Source: Solirubrum puertoriconensis
GTDB lineage: Bacteria > Bacteroidota > Bacteroidia > Cytophagales > Hymenobacteraceae
DNA length: 64,000 nt
Assembly (NCBI RefSeq): GCF_001483135.1
Contig: NZ_LNAL01000008.1
Span: forward strand, 310,001-374,000
Direction of reading: 5' to 3'
The notes below the pieces were generated by a model. That model was given only the letters and a program-made list of their open reading frames with translations. It did no database searches and was not told the DNA's origin. The position numbers and the translations under genes are program-made. Shown here one piece after another: positions 8,562 to 17,021 of this stretch (the first letter of the stretch is position 1; each line of letters begins with the position of its first letter).

Positions 8562-9242
8562 ATGAAAATTCACAAAGAAGGTCGCCGTATTCTCTTCTTC
8601 ACGCTGCTTATTCTGCTTGCCCTAAACTTGTTGCTGTACCAGTTCAACGAGCAGGCCGAAGGCTTCAACCGCGTGTTTTCGGTTGTTTCGGTAATTGCCT
8701 TCTTGCTGCTGCTGCAGTTTTTCCGCAGCCCGTTCCGCAACCTGCTCACCCACGAGGACCTGGTAATTGCCCCAGCCGATGGCAAAGTGGTGGTGATTGA
8801 GGACGTGCACGAGCCCGAGTTCTTCGGCGACGTGCGCAAGCAGATCAGCATTTTCATGTCGCCGATCAACGTGCATATCACCCGCAATCCGGTATCGGGC
8901 ACGGTGAAGTACTTTAAGTACCACCCCGGCAAATACTTGGTGGCCTGGCACCCCAAGAGCAGCACCAAAAACGAGCGCACCACAGTAGTGGTTGAGTCGG
9001 AAGCTGGTCCGCTAGTGCTATTCCGGCAGATTGCCGGTGCCATGGCCCGCCGCATTGTGTGGTACGTGAACGAAGGCGACGAGGTAAGCCAGGGCGAGGA
9101 GTTCGGCTTCATCAAATTCGGCTCGCGTGTCGACATCTTCGTGCCCGTCGACACCGAAATGAAGGTGCAGATCGGCGAAAAAGTTAAAGGCGGCCAAACT
9201 GTAATAGCTCAGCTGAAAACCCAGTCGTCGGGCTTGTTTTAA
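8562..9242 (+). CDS. psd: Phosphatidylserine decarboxylase proenzyme (short form)
   Basis: This 226-residue proenzyme makes phosphatidylethanolamine from phosphatidylserine at the inner membrane. It has two N-terminal hydrophobic helices, then VIAPADGKVV, FMSPINVHITRNPVSG with the conserved His, and the self-cleavage site FIKFGSRVDIF, where cleavage before Ser188 would create the pyruvoyl group. The size fits the short (archaeal-type) family usual in Bacteroidota. The start MKIHKEGRR was chosen; the upstream extension encodes a Cys- and Ile-rich stretch over the promoter. It is a single-gene unit with a strong terminator shared with the convergent ATP-grasp gene. Confidence 0.94.
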   Translation: MKIHKEGRRILFFTLLILLALNLLLYQFNEQAEGFNRVFSVVSVIAFLLLLQFFRSPFRNLLTHEDLVIAPADGKVVVIEDVHEPEFFGDVRKQISIFMSPINVHITRNPVSGTVKYFKYHPGKYLVAWHPKSSTKNERTTVVVESEAGPLVLFRQIAGAMARRIVWYVNEGDEVSQGEEFGFIKFGSRVDIFVPVDTEMKVQIGEKVKGGQTVIAQLKTQSSGLF

Positions 9243-9260
9243 GCATTTACTTACGCATAA

Positions 9261-9297
9261 CAAAAGGCCCGCTGCTCCTATAGCAGCGGGCCTTTTG
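9261..9297. terminator. Bidirectional terminator between psd and the glutathionylspermidine synthase-like gene
   Basis: A perfect 16-bp stem (9261-9276 and 9282-9297) with a 5-nt loop, flanked by A and T runs on both sides, between convergent genes. A CCTAGG site follows at 9303. Confidence 0.92.
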
Positions 9298-9324
9298 TTT
9301 TACCTAGGACTAGGTAGCCTAGTT

Positions 9325-10497
9325 TTACACCACTATGTGCGGCACAAACTCCGAAAGGTTGGTGATGATGCCGTTGGCCCGCCGGAAGCCTAGGGCACAA
9401 GCTTCGCCGGCCCAAAATACACCTGCCTGGTAGCGGCGGCCCTGCGCATCGGCGGGCAGCTCGAGCCAGCGTTGGCGCACTTGGGGCTGCTGGTCGTACT
9501 CGCCCGGCTCGGCGTACTGCACGTGGCCATCCTGCACCTCCGTCAGGCTTTGGCCTTCGCGGCCGAACAAGGGCTTGCGTACGTAGTGCCCGCCTAGGTC
9601 CTGCATCGAGGCTTCGACGAGCAGGGGGTGGTGCGGAAACACCTGCCACAGCCACGCCAGCATGGCTTTGCTCTGAAACAGCAGCGTGTAGGCGGGGTTG
9701 GCAATAATCAGGTCGCGGCTTTGCAGCAGCTGTGTCAGGTCGGCGGTAAGCACGGGCTCCTCTTCGGCCAGAATCTCCCAGGGTACCAGCTTAAACACGA
9801 ACGGGAAACGCTGCCACTCGCCGGGCGCTACTTCGGCCCAGGCGCCCCGCTCTTCGCCCATCACCGATACCTGCATAGCATCAATAGGGCACACATGTAC
9901 GGAGGCAAAACCGGCCTCGCGGGCGGCTTCAGCTATTACCTGGCAATTGGTTTCATCTTCCTGGCTATCGGGCAAGTGCACCAGCAGCAGGTTAGGCTCC
10001 AGGTCGGCGTTGAGGCCCAGCCACTCGCGTAGCTGCAACTCCAAGCCTTCGAAGAGCCCATTGGCTTGCTGCTGATCCTCGGGGCGGCCGGCAGCCATGA
10101 GGCTGGCCCACTGCACCACGGCCGTTTCGGGGATGCTCGTGGCCGTGTCGGCGTTGAACTCAACGAGCTTAACGCCCTCGGGGGTGCTGGCCAGGTCGAA
10201 GCGGCCGTAGAGGTGCCAGTGCCGTTCGTCGTTCCAGGAGTGCCGCACGGCTTGCCACAGGTTGGTGGGTATGCCCATCAGCTGCAGGAAGTCGTCGGGG
10301 ATGGGGTCGGGCACGGCCTGCACCAGCATCTCGTAGAGCGTGTCGGCAGCCTGGAGCAACTCTTCGGCTTGCGGCTCGCTCAGCTCCAGCGCCTCCGGGG
10401 CAAGGTACGTGGCGCAGGCATCCTCAACGGCCCAATCCCAACCTAGGCGCCGAATGGCTGGGGTAACATCACCCGTGAGTGGAAGGAGACGAATCAT
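9325..10497 (-). CDS. Glutathionylspermidine synthase family protein (ATP-grasp ligase)
   Basis: The 390-residue protein matches the C-terminal synthetase domain of glutathionylspermidine synthases and the stand-alone YgiC/YjfC proteins. Visible blocks are WDWAVEDACATYLAPEAL, LYGRFDLASTPEGVKLVEFNADTATSIPE (DxxxT-type substrate and Mg residues), PWEILAEEEP, NPAYTLLFQSKAMLAWLW and GGHYVRKPLFGREGQ, where Lys and Glu bind ATP. It lacks the amidase domain. The true substrate is unknown; YgiC-like enzymes probably join a peptide or amine to another molecule. The ATG giving MIRLLPLTG was chosen over a TTG seven codons earlier. It starts 27 bases after the stop of the UPF0323-like lipoprotein gene and the two surely form one operon. 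Confidence 0.88.
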   Translation of the reverse strand: MIRLLPLTGDVTPAIRRLGWDWAVEDACATYLAPEALELSEPQAEELLQAADTLYEMLVQAVPDPIPDDFLQLMGIPTNLWQAVRHSWNDERHWHLYGRFDLASTPEGVKLVEFNADTATSIPETAVVQWASLMAAGRPEDQQQANGLFEGLELQLREWLGLNADLEPNLLLVHLPDSQEDETNCQVIAEAAREAGFASVHVCPIDAMQVSVMGEERGAWAEVAPGEWQRFPFVFKLVPWEILAEEEPVLTADLTQLLQSRDLIIANPAYTLLFQSKAMLAWLWQVFPHHPLLVEASMQDLGGHYVRKPLFGREGQSLTEVQDGHVQYAEPGEYDQQPQVRQRWLELPADAQGRRYQAGVFWAGEACALGFRRANGIITNLSEFVPHIVV

Positions 10498-10524
10498 TAA
10501 TTGCTGATTACTGATCAAACCACA

Positions 10525-11217
10525 TTACCCGCCGAAGCCACGCGAACCACTGCTGCTCCGGGTGCCAAAGCCGCTGCTGCGGCCGTAATTCGGGGCCGAG
10601 CTGCGGTACGTACCGGTGCGGTAGGCGCTGCGCCGGAACGAAGGGCTTTCCTGAATACCCGCCGTGCGCGAGCCGCGGGCGCCGGTAAAGCCGCGCCCGT
10701 AAAAGCCTCGGCCTTGGTTTTCACGCTCGCGGGCAATGTTCTGGCGCCAACCATAATTCTGCTGCATCAGGCCAGGGTTGGCATAAAAGCCCGGGTTGGG
10801 CGTGAGAAAGCGGCCCGCCATGTAGCCAATGCCGCTCCACATCAGCACATCCATCAGGCCGGTACTGCCCACCCGGTTTTCGGGGTGTTGGCGGGCGTAA
10901 TCCTGCATTTGCCGCTGCAGGGCTTGGCCTTGCAGGGTATCTACCTTGCCATCGAAGTGGCGCAGAATGGCGGCTACTTCTTCCTTCCCGGCTGGGCGCT
11001 CAGCTGTTATTTTCCATTGGCCGGGCTGTACCTCCGTCATTTCGGTAATAACGCCTTGGCTAAAGGTTTCGCCGCTCCAGTCGCCGGTGGCTTCGGTTTC
11101 GGGGCGGCTGTTGTTGGAGGTGCAGGCTGGCAGCACCGAAAGTCCCAGGCTGGTAGCCGCGGCTACCAACAGCAGGTTGCGGCGCCAGTCGCCGAGCCGG
11201 TAAAAGGTCTTGTTCAT
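10525..11217 (-). CDS. UPF0323-like lipoprotein
   Basis: The 230-residue protein starts with a signal peptide ending in the lipobox LSVLPAC, so Cys32 would carry the lipid. A globular part follows with EVQPGQWKITAERPAGKEEV and ENRVGSTGLMDVLMWSGIGY, the latter a glycine-rich hydrophobic segment like that of UPF0323 lipoproteins of Helicobacter. The last 90 residues are low-complexity, rich in Arg, Gly, Ser and Tyr. In several phyla a UPF0323 or YgiB-type lipoprotein precedes an ATP-grasp glutathionylspermidine synthase homologue, exactly as here, so the lipoprotein may be the target or partner of that ligase (inference). Confidence 0.7.
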   Translation of the reverse strand: MNKTFYRLGDWRRNLLLVAAATSLGLSVLPACTSNNSRPETEATGDWSGETFSQGVITEMTEVQPGQWKITAERPAGKEEVAAILRHFDGKVDTLQGQALQRQMQDYARQHPENRVGSTGLMDVLMWSGIGYMAGRFLTPNPGFYANPGLMQQNYGWRQNIARERENQGRGFYGRGFTGARGSRTAGIQESPSFRRSAYRTGTYRSSAPNYGRSSGFGTRSSSGSRGFGG

Positions 11218-11270
11218 GGCAAAAGGTGGCTTAGGCAGCCGGGTGGGAGGGTGGTGATGGGTACGCGAGA

Positions 11271-11296
11271 AAGCATTGCCTAGGTGCCTAATGCTT
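11271..11296 (-). repeat. Short hairpin with CCTAGG in the loop
   Basis: The 7-bp stem AAGCATT / AATGCTT encloses a 12-nt loop that contains CCTAGGTGCC. It lies downstream of the free methionine sulfoxide reductase gene and could be a weak terminator. A second GGCACCTAGG copy follows at 11308-11317. Confidence 0.4.
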
Positions 11297-11329
11297 GTTG
11301 GGGTTCAGGCACCTAGGGTTTGGTAAAAG

Positions 11330-11812
11330 TTAGAACCACTGCGCCATGCGCTGGCACAGCTGCTCGAGGTATTGCTGATCAGTTTCGTCGAAGTCGTTGA
11401 GCTGGTCACTGTCTACGTCGAGAACGGCCACTACGCTGCCTTCTTTAATGATGGGCACCACGATTTCCGACTTCGAAAGCGAGCTGCAGGCAATGTGCCC
11501 CGGAAATTGCTCGACATCGGGTACGAGCAAGGTGCGGGCCTGTGCCCACGAGCTGCCGCAAACGCCTTTGCCGTGTCGGATGCGCGTGCAGGCCACGGGG
11601 CCCTGAAATGGCCCCAGCACCAGCTCGTCGTTCTTCACTACGTACACGCCTACCCAGAAAAAGCCGAACGTTTCTTTCAGGGCCGCCATGGCGTTGGCCA
11701 GGTTAGCTACTTGGTCGGGTTCGCCCCCGGTCAGGGCTTCGATCTGGGGCAGGAGGGATTGGTATTGTTGGGCTTTGGAAAGCGTGCGGTCTATCAGCAG
11801 ATCTTCGGCCAT
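11330..11812 (-). CDS. msrC: Free methionine-(R)-sulfoxide reductase (GAF domain, fRMsr)
   Basis: A 160-residue single GAF-domain protein. The family is set apart from other GAF proteins by three cysteines that are all present: Cys75 in GPVACTRI, Cys85 in GKGVCG and Cys109 in FPGHIACSSLSKSEIVVP. It reduces free methionine-R-sulfoxide with thioredoxin in the cytosol and so helps against oxidative damage. The start MAEDLLIDRT was chosen; the 24 residues upstream in the frame are Phe/Tyr/Pro-rich and unlike the family. It follows ribD on the same strand with about 100 bases between. Confidence 0.9.
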   Translation of the reverse strand: MAEDLLIDRTLSKAQQYQSLLPQIEALTGGEPDQVANLANAMAALKETFGFFWVGVYVVKNDELVLGPFQGPVACTRIRHGKGVCGSSWAQARTLLVPDVEQFPGHIACSSLSKSEIVVPIIKEGSVVAVLDVDSDQLNDFDETDQQYLEQLCQRMAQWF

Positions 11813-11913
11813 GGTATGCGGAGGCGGTGAGAAGTAAAACGGAGTGTTGAGAACGTAACAAAAGTACGGCCCGAAGGTGCACACGTTGGGCGCAGATAGC
11901 CGCCTTCCGGAAC

Positions 11914-12969
11914 TTAGTAGAACACGAACAGCTCGTCGGCACCTAGGGTGCGCTGCTCGCGCAAGCCCGTGAGGCTAAGCGGCGGAGCCACTACCCCGCC
12001 GGCGCCGATGCGTACGTTCAGGCTGCGAAGCACGCGTATTTCGTCCCATAAGCCCGCTTGCAGCAGCAGGGTGTGCAAGGCCGGGCCGCCCTCTACCAGC
12101 ACCGATTGCACGCGGCGGGCATTCAGGTCGTCGAGAATGGCGGGCAGCAAATCCTGACTGGGCGGCACAGTTACGAAGCTGAGGTTTTCGGCATCGGGCC
12201 GCTCGCGGTTGGTATAAACCACGGTGGGCTGCGAGCCATCGAGCAGGCGATGCCCAGCAGGCAAGGAGAGGTTGCGGTCGATAACCAAGCGTAGCGGATC
12301 GGGGCCGGGCCACTCGCGCACGTTCAGCTGGGGGTTATCGTTCAGGGCCGTGCGCGTGCCTACCATGATGGCTTGCTCCTCGGCCCGCCACCGGTGCACC
12401 AGCATGCGCGAGGTAGGGCAACTGATGGCTACGGGTTGCCCTCCGGCGCCAGCCACAAACCCATCCTTCGATTCGGCCCATTTCAGGATGAGGTACGGCC
12501 GGTTGCGCTCCTGCACCGTGAAGAAACGACGGTTAAGACGGCGGCCTTCGGCCTCGAGCAAGCCCGTGCGTACCCGAATGCCCGCTTCGCGCAGCTTGGC
12601 AAAACCCCGGCCAGCCACCAGCGGATTGGGGTCGGCGTTGCACACCACCACGTCGCGCACCCCGCGGGCAATGAGCAAATCGGCGCAGGGCGGCGTTTTG
12701 CCAAAATGCGAGCAGGGCTCTAAGGTTACGTACACGCGGCACTCGCCTAGGTCGATTTCGGGCGGCACGGCGGCCAGGGCGTTTACCTCAGCGTGGGGGC
12801 CGCCGTACTGCTTGTGCCAGCCTTCGCCCACAATGCGCCCGTTGCCATCGGCCACTACGCAGCCCACCATGGGGTTGGGGCGGGCCGCAAACTGGCCCAG
12901 CAAGGCCAAGTCGAGCGCCCGGCGCATCAGCAGTTCGTCGTGGGCAGTGAAGTCGGAAGGCTCGGTCAT
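11914..12969 (-). CDS. ribD: Bifunctional riboflavin deaminase/reductase RibD
   Basis: The 351-residue enzyme carries out the second and third steps of riboflavin synthesis. The N-terminal deaminase has the zinc motifs PHAEVNAL (His, Glu) and VTLEPCSHFGKTPPC (two Cys). The C-terminal reductase begins near residue 150 with PYLILKWAESKDGF, continues with ISCPTSRMLVHRWRAEEQAI and VGTRTALNDNPQL, and closes with SVLVEGGPALHTLLL. The ATG giving MTEPSDF was chosen over a TTG two codons upstream. The gene is divergent from prmC with 56 bases between the starts; no riboswitch is visible, and the other rib genes are elsewhere. Confidence 0.96.
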   Translation of the reverse strand: MTEPSDFTAHDELLMRRALDLALLGQFAARPNPMVGCVVADGNGRIVGEGWHKQYGGPHAEVNALAAVPPEIDLGECRVYVTLEPCSHFGKTPPCADLLIARGVRDVVVCNADPNPLVAGRGFAKLREAGIRVRTGLLEAEGRRLNRRFFTVQERNRPYLILKWAESKDGFVAGAGGQPVAISCPTSRMLVHRWRAEEQAIMVGTRTALNDNPQLNVREWPGPDPLRLVIDRNLSLPAGHRLLDGSQPTVVYTNRERPDAENLSFVTVPPSQDLLPAILDDLNARRVQSVLVEGGPALHTLLLQAGLWDEIRVLRSLNVRIGAGGVVAPPLSLTGLREQRTLGADELFVFY

Positions 12970-12989
12970 GGGCAACGAAGCAGGTGGTG

Positions 12990-12997
12990 TAGCTTTG
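12990..12997 (+). promoter_or_regulatory. Putative -7 box (TAGCTTTG) of prmC
   Basis: Matches TAnnTTTG, 28 bases before the GTG start of prmC in the short ribD-prmC divergent region. A -33 box was not recognised. Confidence 0.4.
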
Positions 12998-13025
12998 CCC
13001 CGACAAGATACAGCCCTGCCCGAAC

Positions 13026-13886
13026 GTGACCATTCGCCAGCTTACCGACCACCTTACTCAGGCGCTGCTGCCCCTGTACCCGGCGCCCGAAGCCAGCAAC
13101 ATAGCCGGCATTGTGGTGGAGCACCTGCTGCAGCTTTCGCCGTTGCAGCGCCGCATGCAGAGTACCGATGCCGTACCCGCCGCTGCGCAGGCAAGTGCTC
13201 AAGCGGCCCTAGGTCGGCTGCTGCAGCACGAGCCGGTTCAGTACGTACTGGGCGTGGCACCTTTCCTTGATATGGAACTGCTGGTAACGCCGGCTACGCT
13301 TATCCCCAGGTCCGAAACCGAAGAACTGGTGCAGTTGATCGTGCAGGAGCAAGCCGGCAAGCAAGGTCTGCGGATTTTGGATGTGGGTACAGGTTCCGGC
13401 TGCATCCCGATAGGACTGGCACGGCAGCTGCCCCAAAGCCAAGTATGGGGGCTTGATATTTCAACCGACGCATTGGCTGTGGCGCGCCAAAACGGGCAGC
13501 AACATGCCCCGGAGGTGCAGTGGCTGCAGGCTGACATTCTGCAGACCAATCCGCCGGGTATTGAAGCACAAAGCCTCGCTGTGCTGGTAAGCAACCCGCC
13601 CTACGTGCGCGAATCGGAGCAAGCCCAGATGCGGCCCAACGTGTTGCGGTACGAGCCCCATACGGCCCTGTTCGTGCCCGACAACGACCCGTTGGTGTTT
13701 TACCGCCGCCTTACGCACCTAGGTACGCAGCTGCTGAAGGCTGGCGGAGCTATCTATTTCGAAATCAACGAGGCACTGCCCCAGGAAACCGTAGCCTTGC
13801 TCGAGCAAGCCGGCTATGTGCAAGCCCGCGCCCTGCCCGACCTAACCGGGCGTGCGCGGATGGTGCGGGCCACGTGGCCTGGCTGA
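13026..13886 (+). CDS. prmC: Peptide chain release factor N5-glutamine methyltransferase
   Basis: A 286-residue SAM-dependent enzyme that methylates the Gln of the GGQ motif in release factors 1 and 2. It has the N-terminal helical domain, then LIPRSETEELV, the SAM motif LDVGTGSGCIPIGLA, and the substrate motif VSNPPYVRESE, which is diagnostic of the PrmC/HemK family. Translation is read from a GTG; no earlier ATG fits. It is divergent from ribD. Confidence 0.94.
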   Translation: MTIRQLTDHLTQALLPLYPAPEASNIAGIVVEHLLQLSPLQRRMQSTDAVPAAAQASAQAALGRLLQHEPVQYVLGVAPFLDMELLVTPATLIPRSETEELVQLIVQEQAGKQGLRILDVGTGSGCIPIGLARQLPQSQVWGLDISTDALAVARQNGQQHAPEVQWLQADILQTNPPGIEAQSLAVLVSNPPYVRESEQAQMRPNVLRYEPHTALFVPDNDPLVFYRRLTHLGTQLLKAGGAIYFEINEALPQETVALLEQAGYVQARALPDLTGRARMVRATWPG

Positions 13887-13927
13887 AGCCTTGGCGTCCA
13901 AGCCAATGACGTCTAAGTGAAAAGGCC

Positions 13928-13935
13928 TACCTTTG
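13928..13935 (+). promoter_or_regulatory. Putative -7 box (TACCTTTG) of the nucleotide-sugar operon
   Basis: The same octamer as ahead of the glutamate dehydrogenase gene, 32 bases before the acyltransferase start. It would drive the operon that runs to rfbA. Confidence 0.42.
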
Positions 13936-13966
13936 CCCGCCGAAAACCACTGCTGCTGGCTTGCCA

Positions 13967-14563
13967 ATGACCCAAACTGCCCCCGACTACTTTGCGCACC
14001 CCACCGCCGTACTCGACGAGGGTTGCCGCATTGGCGCCGGTACGCGCATTTGGCACTTTTGCCACGTGAGCAGCGGCGCCGAGCTAGGCGAAGCTTGCTC
14101 CCTGGGGCAAAACGTGTTTGTGGCCGATGGCGTGCGCCTAGGGCGCAACGTGAAGGTGCAAAACAACGTGAGCCTCTACTCCGGCGTGCACTGCCACGAC
14201 GACGTGTTTATTGGTCCGTCGGCGGTGTTTACCAACGTGCGTAACCCGCGCGCCGGCGTGCCCCGCCGTCATCAGTACCAAGCAACCGTGCTGGAGCAAG
14301 GCGTGAGCATCGGGGCCAACAGCACCATCGTGTGCGGCGTGCACCTAGGCGCTTACGCGTTTGTTGGGGCTGGCTCAGTGGTTACGAAAGATGTGTTGCC
14401 TTACGCTTTGGTGTACGGCAACCCCGCCCGCCAACACGGTTGGGTAAGCCAGCATGGCCACCGCCTGCAGTTCGATGCAACCGGTGCAGCAGCTTGCCCC
14501 GAAAGTGGTTGGCAATACCAGCTAACCGGCCAGCGCGTTTCGCGTATGAGCGCCGAGCACTAA
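13967..14563 (+). CDS. Left-handed beta-helix acyltransferase (WbpD/WlbB-like)
   Basis: A 198-residue protein built of hexapeptide repeats (for example GCRIGAGTRIWHFCHVSSGA, then LGQNVFVADGVRLGRNVKVQ), the pattern of trimeric left-handed beta-helix acyltransferases. FTNVRNPRAG and VIGANSTIVCG-type blocks (SIGANSTIVCGVHLG) match WbpD/WlbB, which N-acetylate the 3-amino group of UDP-GlcNAc3NA uronic acid. With tviB next in the operon this role is plausible, but the oxidase and aminotransferase that would make the 3-amino sugar are not in the window. The ATG giving MTQTAPDYF was chosen over a TTG two codons earlier. tviB starts 40 bases after the stop. Confidence 0.85.
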   Translation: MTQTAPDYFAHPTAVLDEGCRIGAGTRIWHFCHVSSGAELGEACSLGQNVFVADGVRLGRNVKVQNNVSLYSGVHCHDDVFIGPSAVFTNVRNPRAGVPRRHQYQATVLEQGVSIGANSTIVCGVHLGAYAFVGAGSVVTKDVLPYALVYGNPARQHGWVSQHGHRLQFDATGAAACPESGWQYQLTGQRVSRMSAEH

Positions 14564-14603
14564 TCCGAATATCCAAGCTCCCGTTTCCAAGTTCCTCCGA
14601 CCC

Positions 14604-15899
14604 GTGTACGAGCAGTTATTGAACAAAGAGGCCAAGCTGGCCGTCATCGGCCTAGGCTATGTAGGCCTGCCTATTGCCTTGGAGTTTGCCCGAAAAATCA
14701 GCGTTATCGGCTTCGATATCAACGCCCAGCGCGTAGAGATGATGCGCAACAACCAGGACCCTAGCGGCGAGCTGGAGCCTGAGGCGTTCGAGGGCTGCGA
14801 TATCACCTTCACCGACTCGCTGGATGTGCTGCGCGAAGCCCGCTTCTTCGTAGTGGCCGTGCCTACGCCTATCGATGAGCACGCCATGCCCGACCTTAAG
14901 CCCCTGATTGGTGCCTCTACCACCGTAGGCAAAGTGCTGAAGAAGGGCGACTATGTGGTGTACGAATCGACGGTTTACCCTGGCTGCACCGAAGAGGATT
15001 GCATTCCCATTCTGGAGCGCGAATCGGGCCTGAAATTTCCCGGCGATTTTAAAGTGGGCTACTCGCCCGAGCGCATCAACCCCGGCGACAAGGAGCACAC
15101 TTTGGCTACCATTGTAAAGGTGGTATCGGGCTGCGACGACGAGTCGCTCGAAGAAATAGCCAAGACGTACGAGCTGGTGGTAACGGCCGGTGTGCACCGC
15201 GCTTCTTCTATTAAAGTAGCCGAAGCCGCCAAAATCATCGAAAATACCCAGCGCGACGTGAACATTGCGTTGATGAACGAGCTGTCGATGATTTTCGACC
15301 GCATGCGCATCAACACCTACGAGGTGCTCGAAGCCGCAGGTACCAAGTGGAACTTCCTGAAGTTCTCGCCTGGCCTGGTGGGCGGCCACTGCATCGGCGT
15401 CGATCCGTACTACCTCACCTACAAAGCCAAAGAGTTGGGTTACGACGCCAAGGTTATCCTATCGGGGCGTACTACCAACGACGGCATGGGAGCTTACATC
15501 GCGCGCAAAACCGTGCAGATGATGATTAAGCAAGGCAAGGACGTGGCTAAGTCGAAGGTGCTGGTGATGGGCGCTACCTTCAAGGAGAACGTGGAGGACA
15601 TCCGCAACTCCAAGGTGGCCGACGTTATCAACGAGCTGCGCAACTTCTCCGTCAACGTCGACATCGTCGATCCGCATGCCGATTCGGAGGAGCTGACCCA
15701 CGAGTACGGTTTTAGCCTGATTCCTGAAAATCAGATCGGTAACGATTACGATGCTGTAGTGGTAGCCGTAAGCCACAAGCCCTATACCCAACTCGACGAA
15801 GAGTACTTTAAGTCGATTACGACGCCCAAAGCCGTATTGGTCGATATCAAAGGCTTGTTCCGCGAGAAGATCAACGAATTGCAGTACTGGAGCCTGTAA
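14604..15899 (+). CDS. tviB: UDP-N-acetylglucosamine 6-dehydrogenase (TviB/WbpA type nucleotide sugar dehydrogenase)
   Basis: The 431-residue NAD enzyme oxidises C6 of a UDP-N-acetylhexosamine to the uronic acid. It has the N-terminal Rossmann motif VIGLGYVGLPIALEF, YESTVYPGCTEEDCIP and YSPERINPGDKEH, the catalytic region GLVGGHCIGVDPYYL (Cys), and the C-terminal VLVMGATFKENVEDIRNSK. The text is close to TviB of the Vi antigen pathway along its whole length. Translation starts at GTG. With tviC downstream it should give UDP-GalNAcA or UDP-GlcNAcA for a capsule or O-antigen. Confidence 0.92.
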   Translation: MYEQLLNKEAKLAVIGLGYVGLPIALEFARKISVIGFDINAQRVEMMRNNQDPSGELEPEAFEGCDITFTDSLDVLREARFFVVAVPTPIDEHAMPDLKPLIGASTTVGKVLKKGDYVVYESTVYPGCTEEDCIPILERESGLKFPGDFKVGYSPERINPGDKEHTLATIVKVVSGCDDESLEEIAKTYELVVTAGVHRASSIKVAEAAKIIENTQRDVNIALMNELSMIFDRMRINTYEVLEAAGTKWNFLKFSPGLVGGHCIGVDPYYLTYKAKELGYDAKVILSGRTTNDGMGAYIARKTVQMMIKQGKDVAKSKVLVMGATFKENVEDIRNSKVADVINELRNFSVNVDIVDPHADSEELTHEYGFSLIPENQIGNDYDAVVVAVSHKPYTQLDEEYFKSITTPKAVLVDIKGLFREKINELQYWSL

Positions 15900-15905
15900 C
15901 AACCG

Positions 15906-15939
15906 GGGCCTACAAGCTCAGAAAGTTGAGCGTAGGCCC
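15906..15939 (+). terminator. Hairpin after tviB
   Basis: The outer stem GGGCCTAC / GTAGGCCC and an inner stem GCTCA / TGAGC form a two-part hairpin, followed by TGTGTTTT. It may attenuate rather than end transcription, as galE follows in the same direction. Confidence 0.68.
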
Positions 15940-15966
15940 TGTGTTTTAATCTTCTAAGACCTAGCT

Positions 15967-16995
15967 ATGCAAAAGATTCTTGTTACGGGTGGTGCCGGCT
16001 ACATCGGCTCGCACACGGTAGTTGCGCTGAAAGAAGCCGGCTTTGAACCCATCATCGTTGATAACTTCTCCAACTCGAAGGAAACCGTGTTGGAAGGTTT
16101 ACGGGCAATTTTGGGTGCCGACGTTAAGTGCTATCATACCGATTGCACCGATAAAGCAGCCTTCCGCCAGGTCTTCGAAGCCGAAGCAAACCTAGGCGGG
16201 GTTATCCACTTCGCAGCTTACAAAGCAGTAGGCGAATCGGTTGAAAAGCCACTGGCCTACTTTCAGAACAACGTAGGCTCGTTGCTGGTGCTGCTGGAGC
16301 TAATGCAGGAGTTCAAGGTGAAAAACCTGGTTTTCTCCTCGTCGTGCACCGTGTACGGCGTGCCCGACCAGCTTCCCGTAACAGAACAAACCCCCACCAA
16401 GCCAGCCAGCTCGCCTTATGGCCGCACCAAGCAGATGTGCGAAGACATTCTGCGCGATGTTGCTCAGGCTCCCGGTAACGAACTGCGCTCGGTGTTGCTT
16501 CGCTATTTCAATCCCATCGGGGCTCATCCGTCGGGCCGGATTGGCGAACTGCCCCTAGGTGTACCTAATAACCTAGTGCCGTTTGTAACCCAAACAGCTG
16601 CCGGCTGGCGCGAGCAACTCACCGTGAATGGCGTGGATTACGACACGCCTGACGGCTCGTGCGTGCGCGACTACATTTACGTGGGCGACCTAGCCCGGGC
16701 CCACGTTGTTGCGGTGCAGCGTCAGCTTAGCAACAAGGCCGAAACCGTGGAGGTGTTCAACGTGGGTACGGGCCACGGCAACTCGGTACTGGAGGTGGTA
16801 ACGGCCTTCGAGAAGGTAACTGGCCAGCCCGTGAAATACCGTACCGGCCCGCGTCGGGCGGGCGATGTACCCGCTATTTATGCCGATGCTACCAAAGCAG
16901 GCGACGTATTGGGCTTCCGCACCGAAATTGGCTTAGAAGAAGCTTTGGCTACTGCTTGGCGTTGGCAGCAAACCCTAGGTGCCAAGCCCGAATAA
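15967..16995 (+). CDS. galE: UDP-glucose 4-epimerase
   Basis: A 342-residue extended SDR enzyme that interconverts UDP-glucose and UDP-galactose. The N-terminal NAD motif TGGAGYIGSH, the catalytic SSSCTVYG and YGRTK, and the C-terminal substrate loop (RYFNPIGAHPSG, then NLVPFV) are all those of GalE. It begins 67 bases after tviB and is followed closely by rfbB, whose start codon lies 27 bases downstream. Confidence 0.95.
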   Translation: MQKILVTGGAGYIGSHTVVALKEAGFEPIIVDNFSNSKETVLEGLRAILGADVKCYHTDCTDKAAFRQVFEAEANLGGVIHFAAYKAVGESVEKPLAYFQNNVGSLLVLLELMQEFKVKNLVFSSSCTVYGVPDQLPVTEQTPTKPASSPYGRTKQMCEDILRDVAQAPGNELRSVLLRYFNPIGAHPSGRIGELPLGVPNNLVPFVTQTAAGWREQLTVNGVDYDTPDGSCVRDYIYVGDLARAHVVAVQRQLSNKAETVEVFNVGTGHGNSVLEVVTAFEKVTGQPVKYRTGPRRAGDVPAIYADATKAGDVLGFRTEIGLEEALATAWRWQQTLGAKPE

Positions 16996-17021
16996 CTCTC
17001 AACAAGACCTCTGCTCCAATC

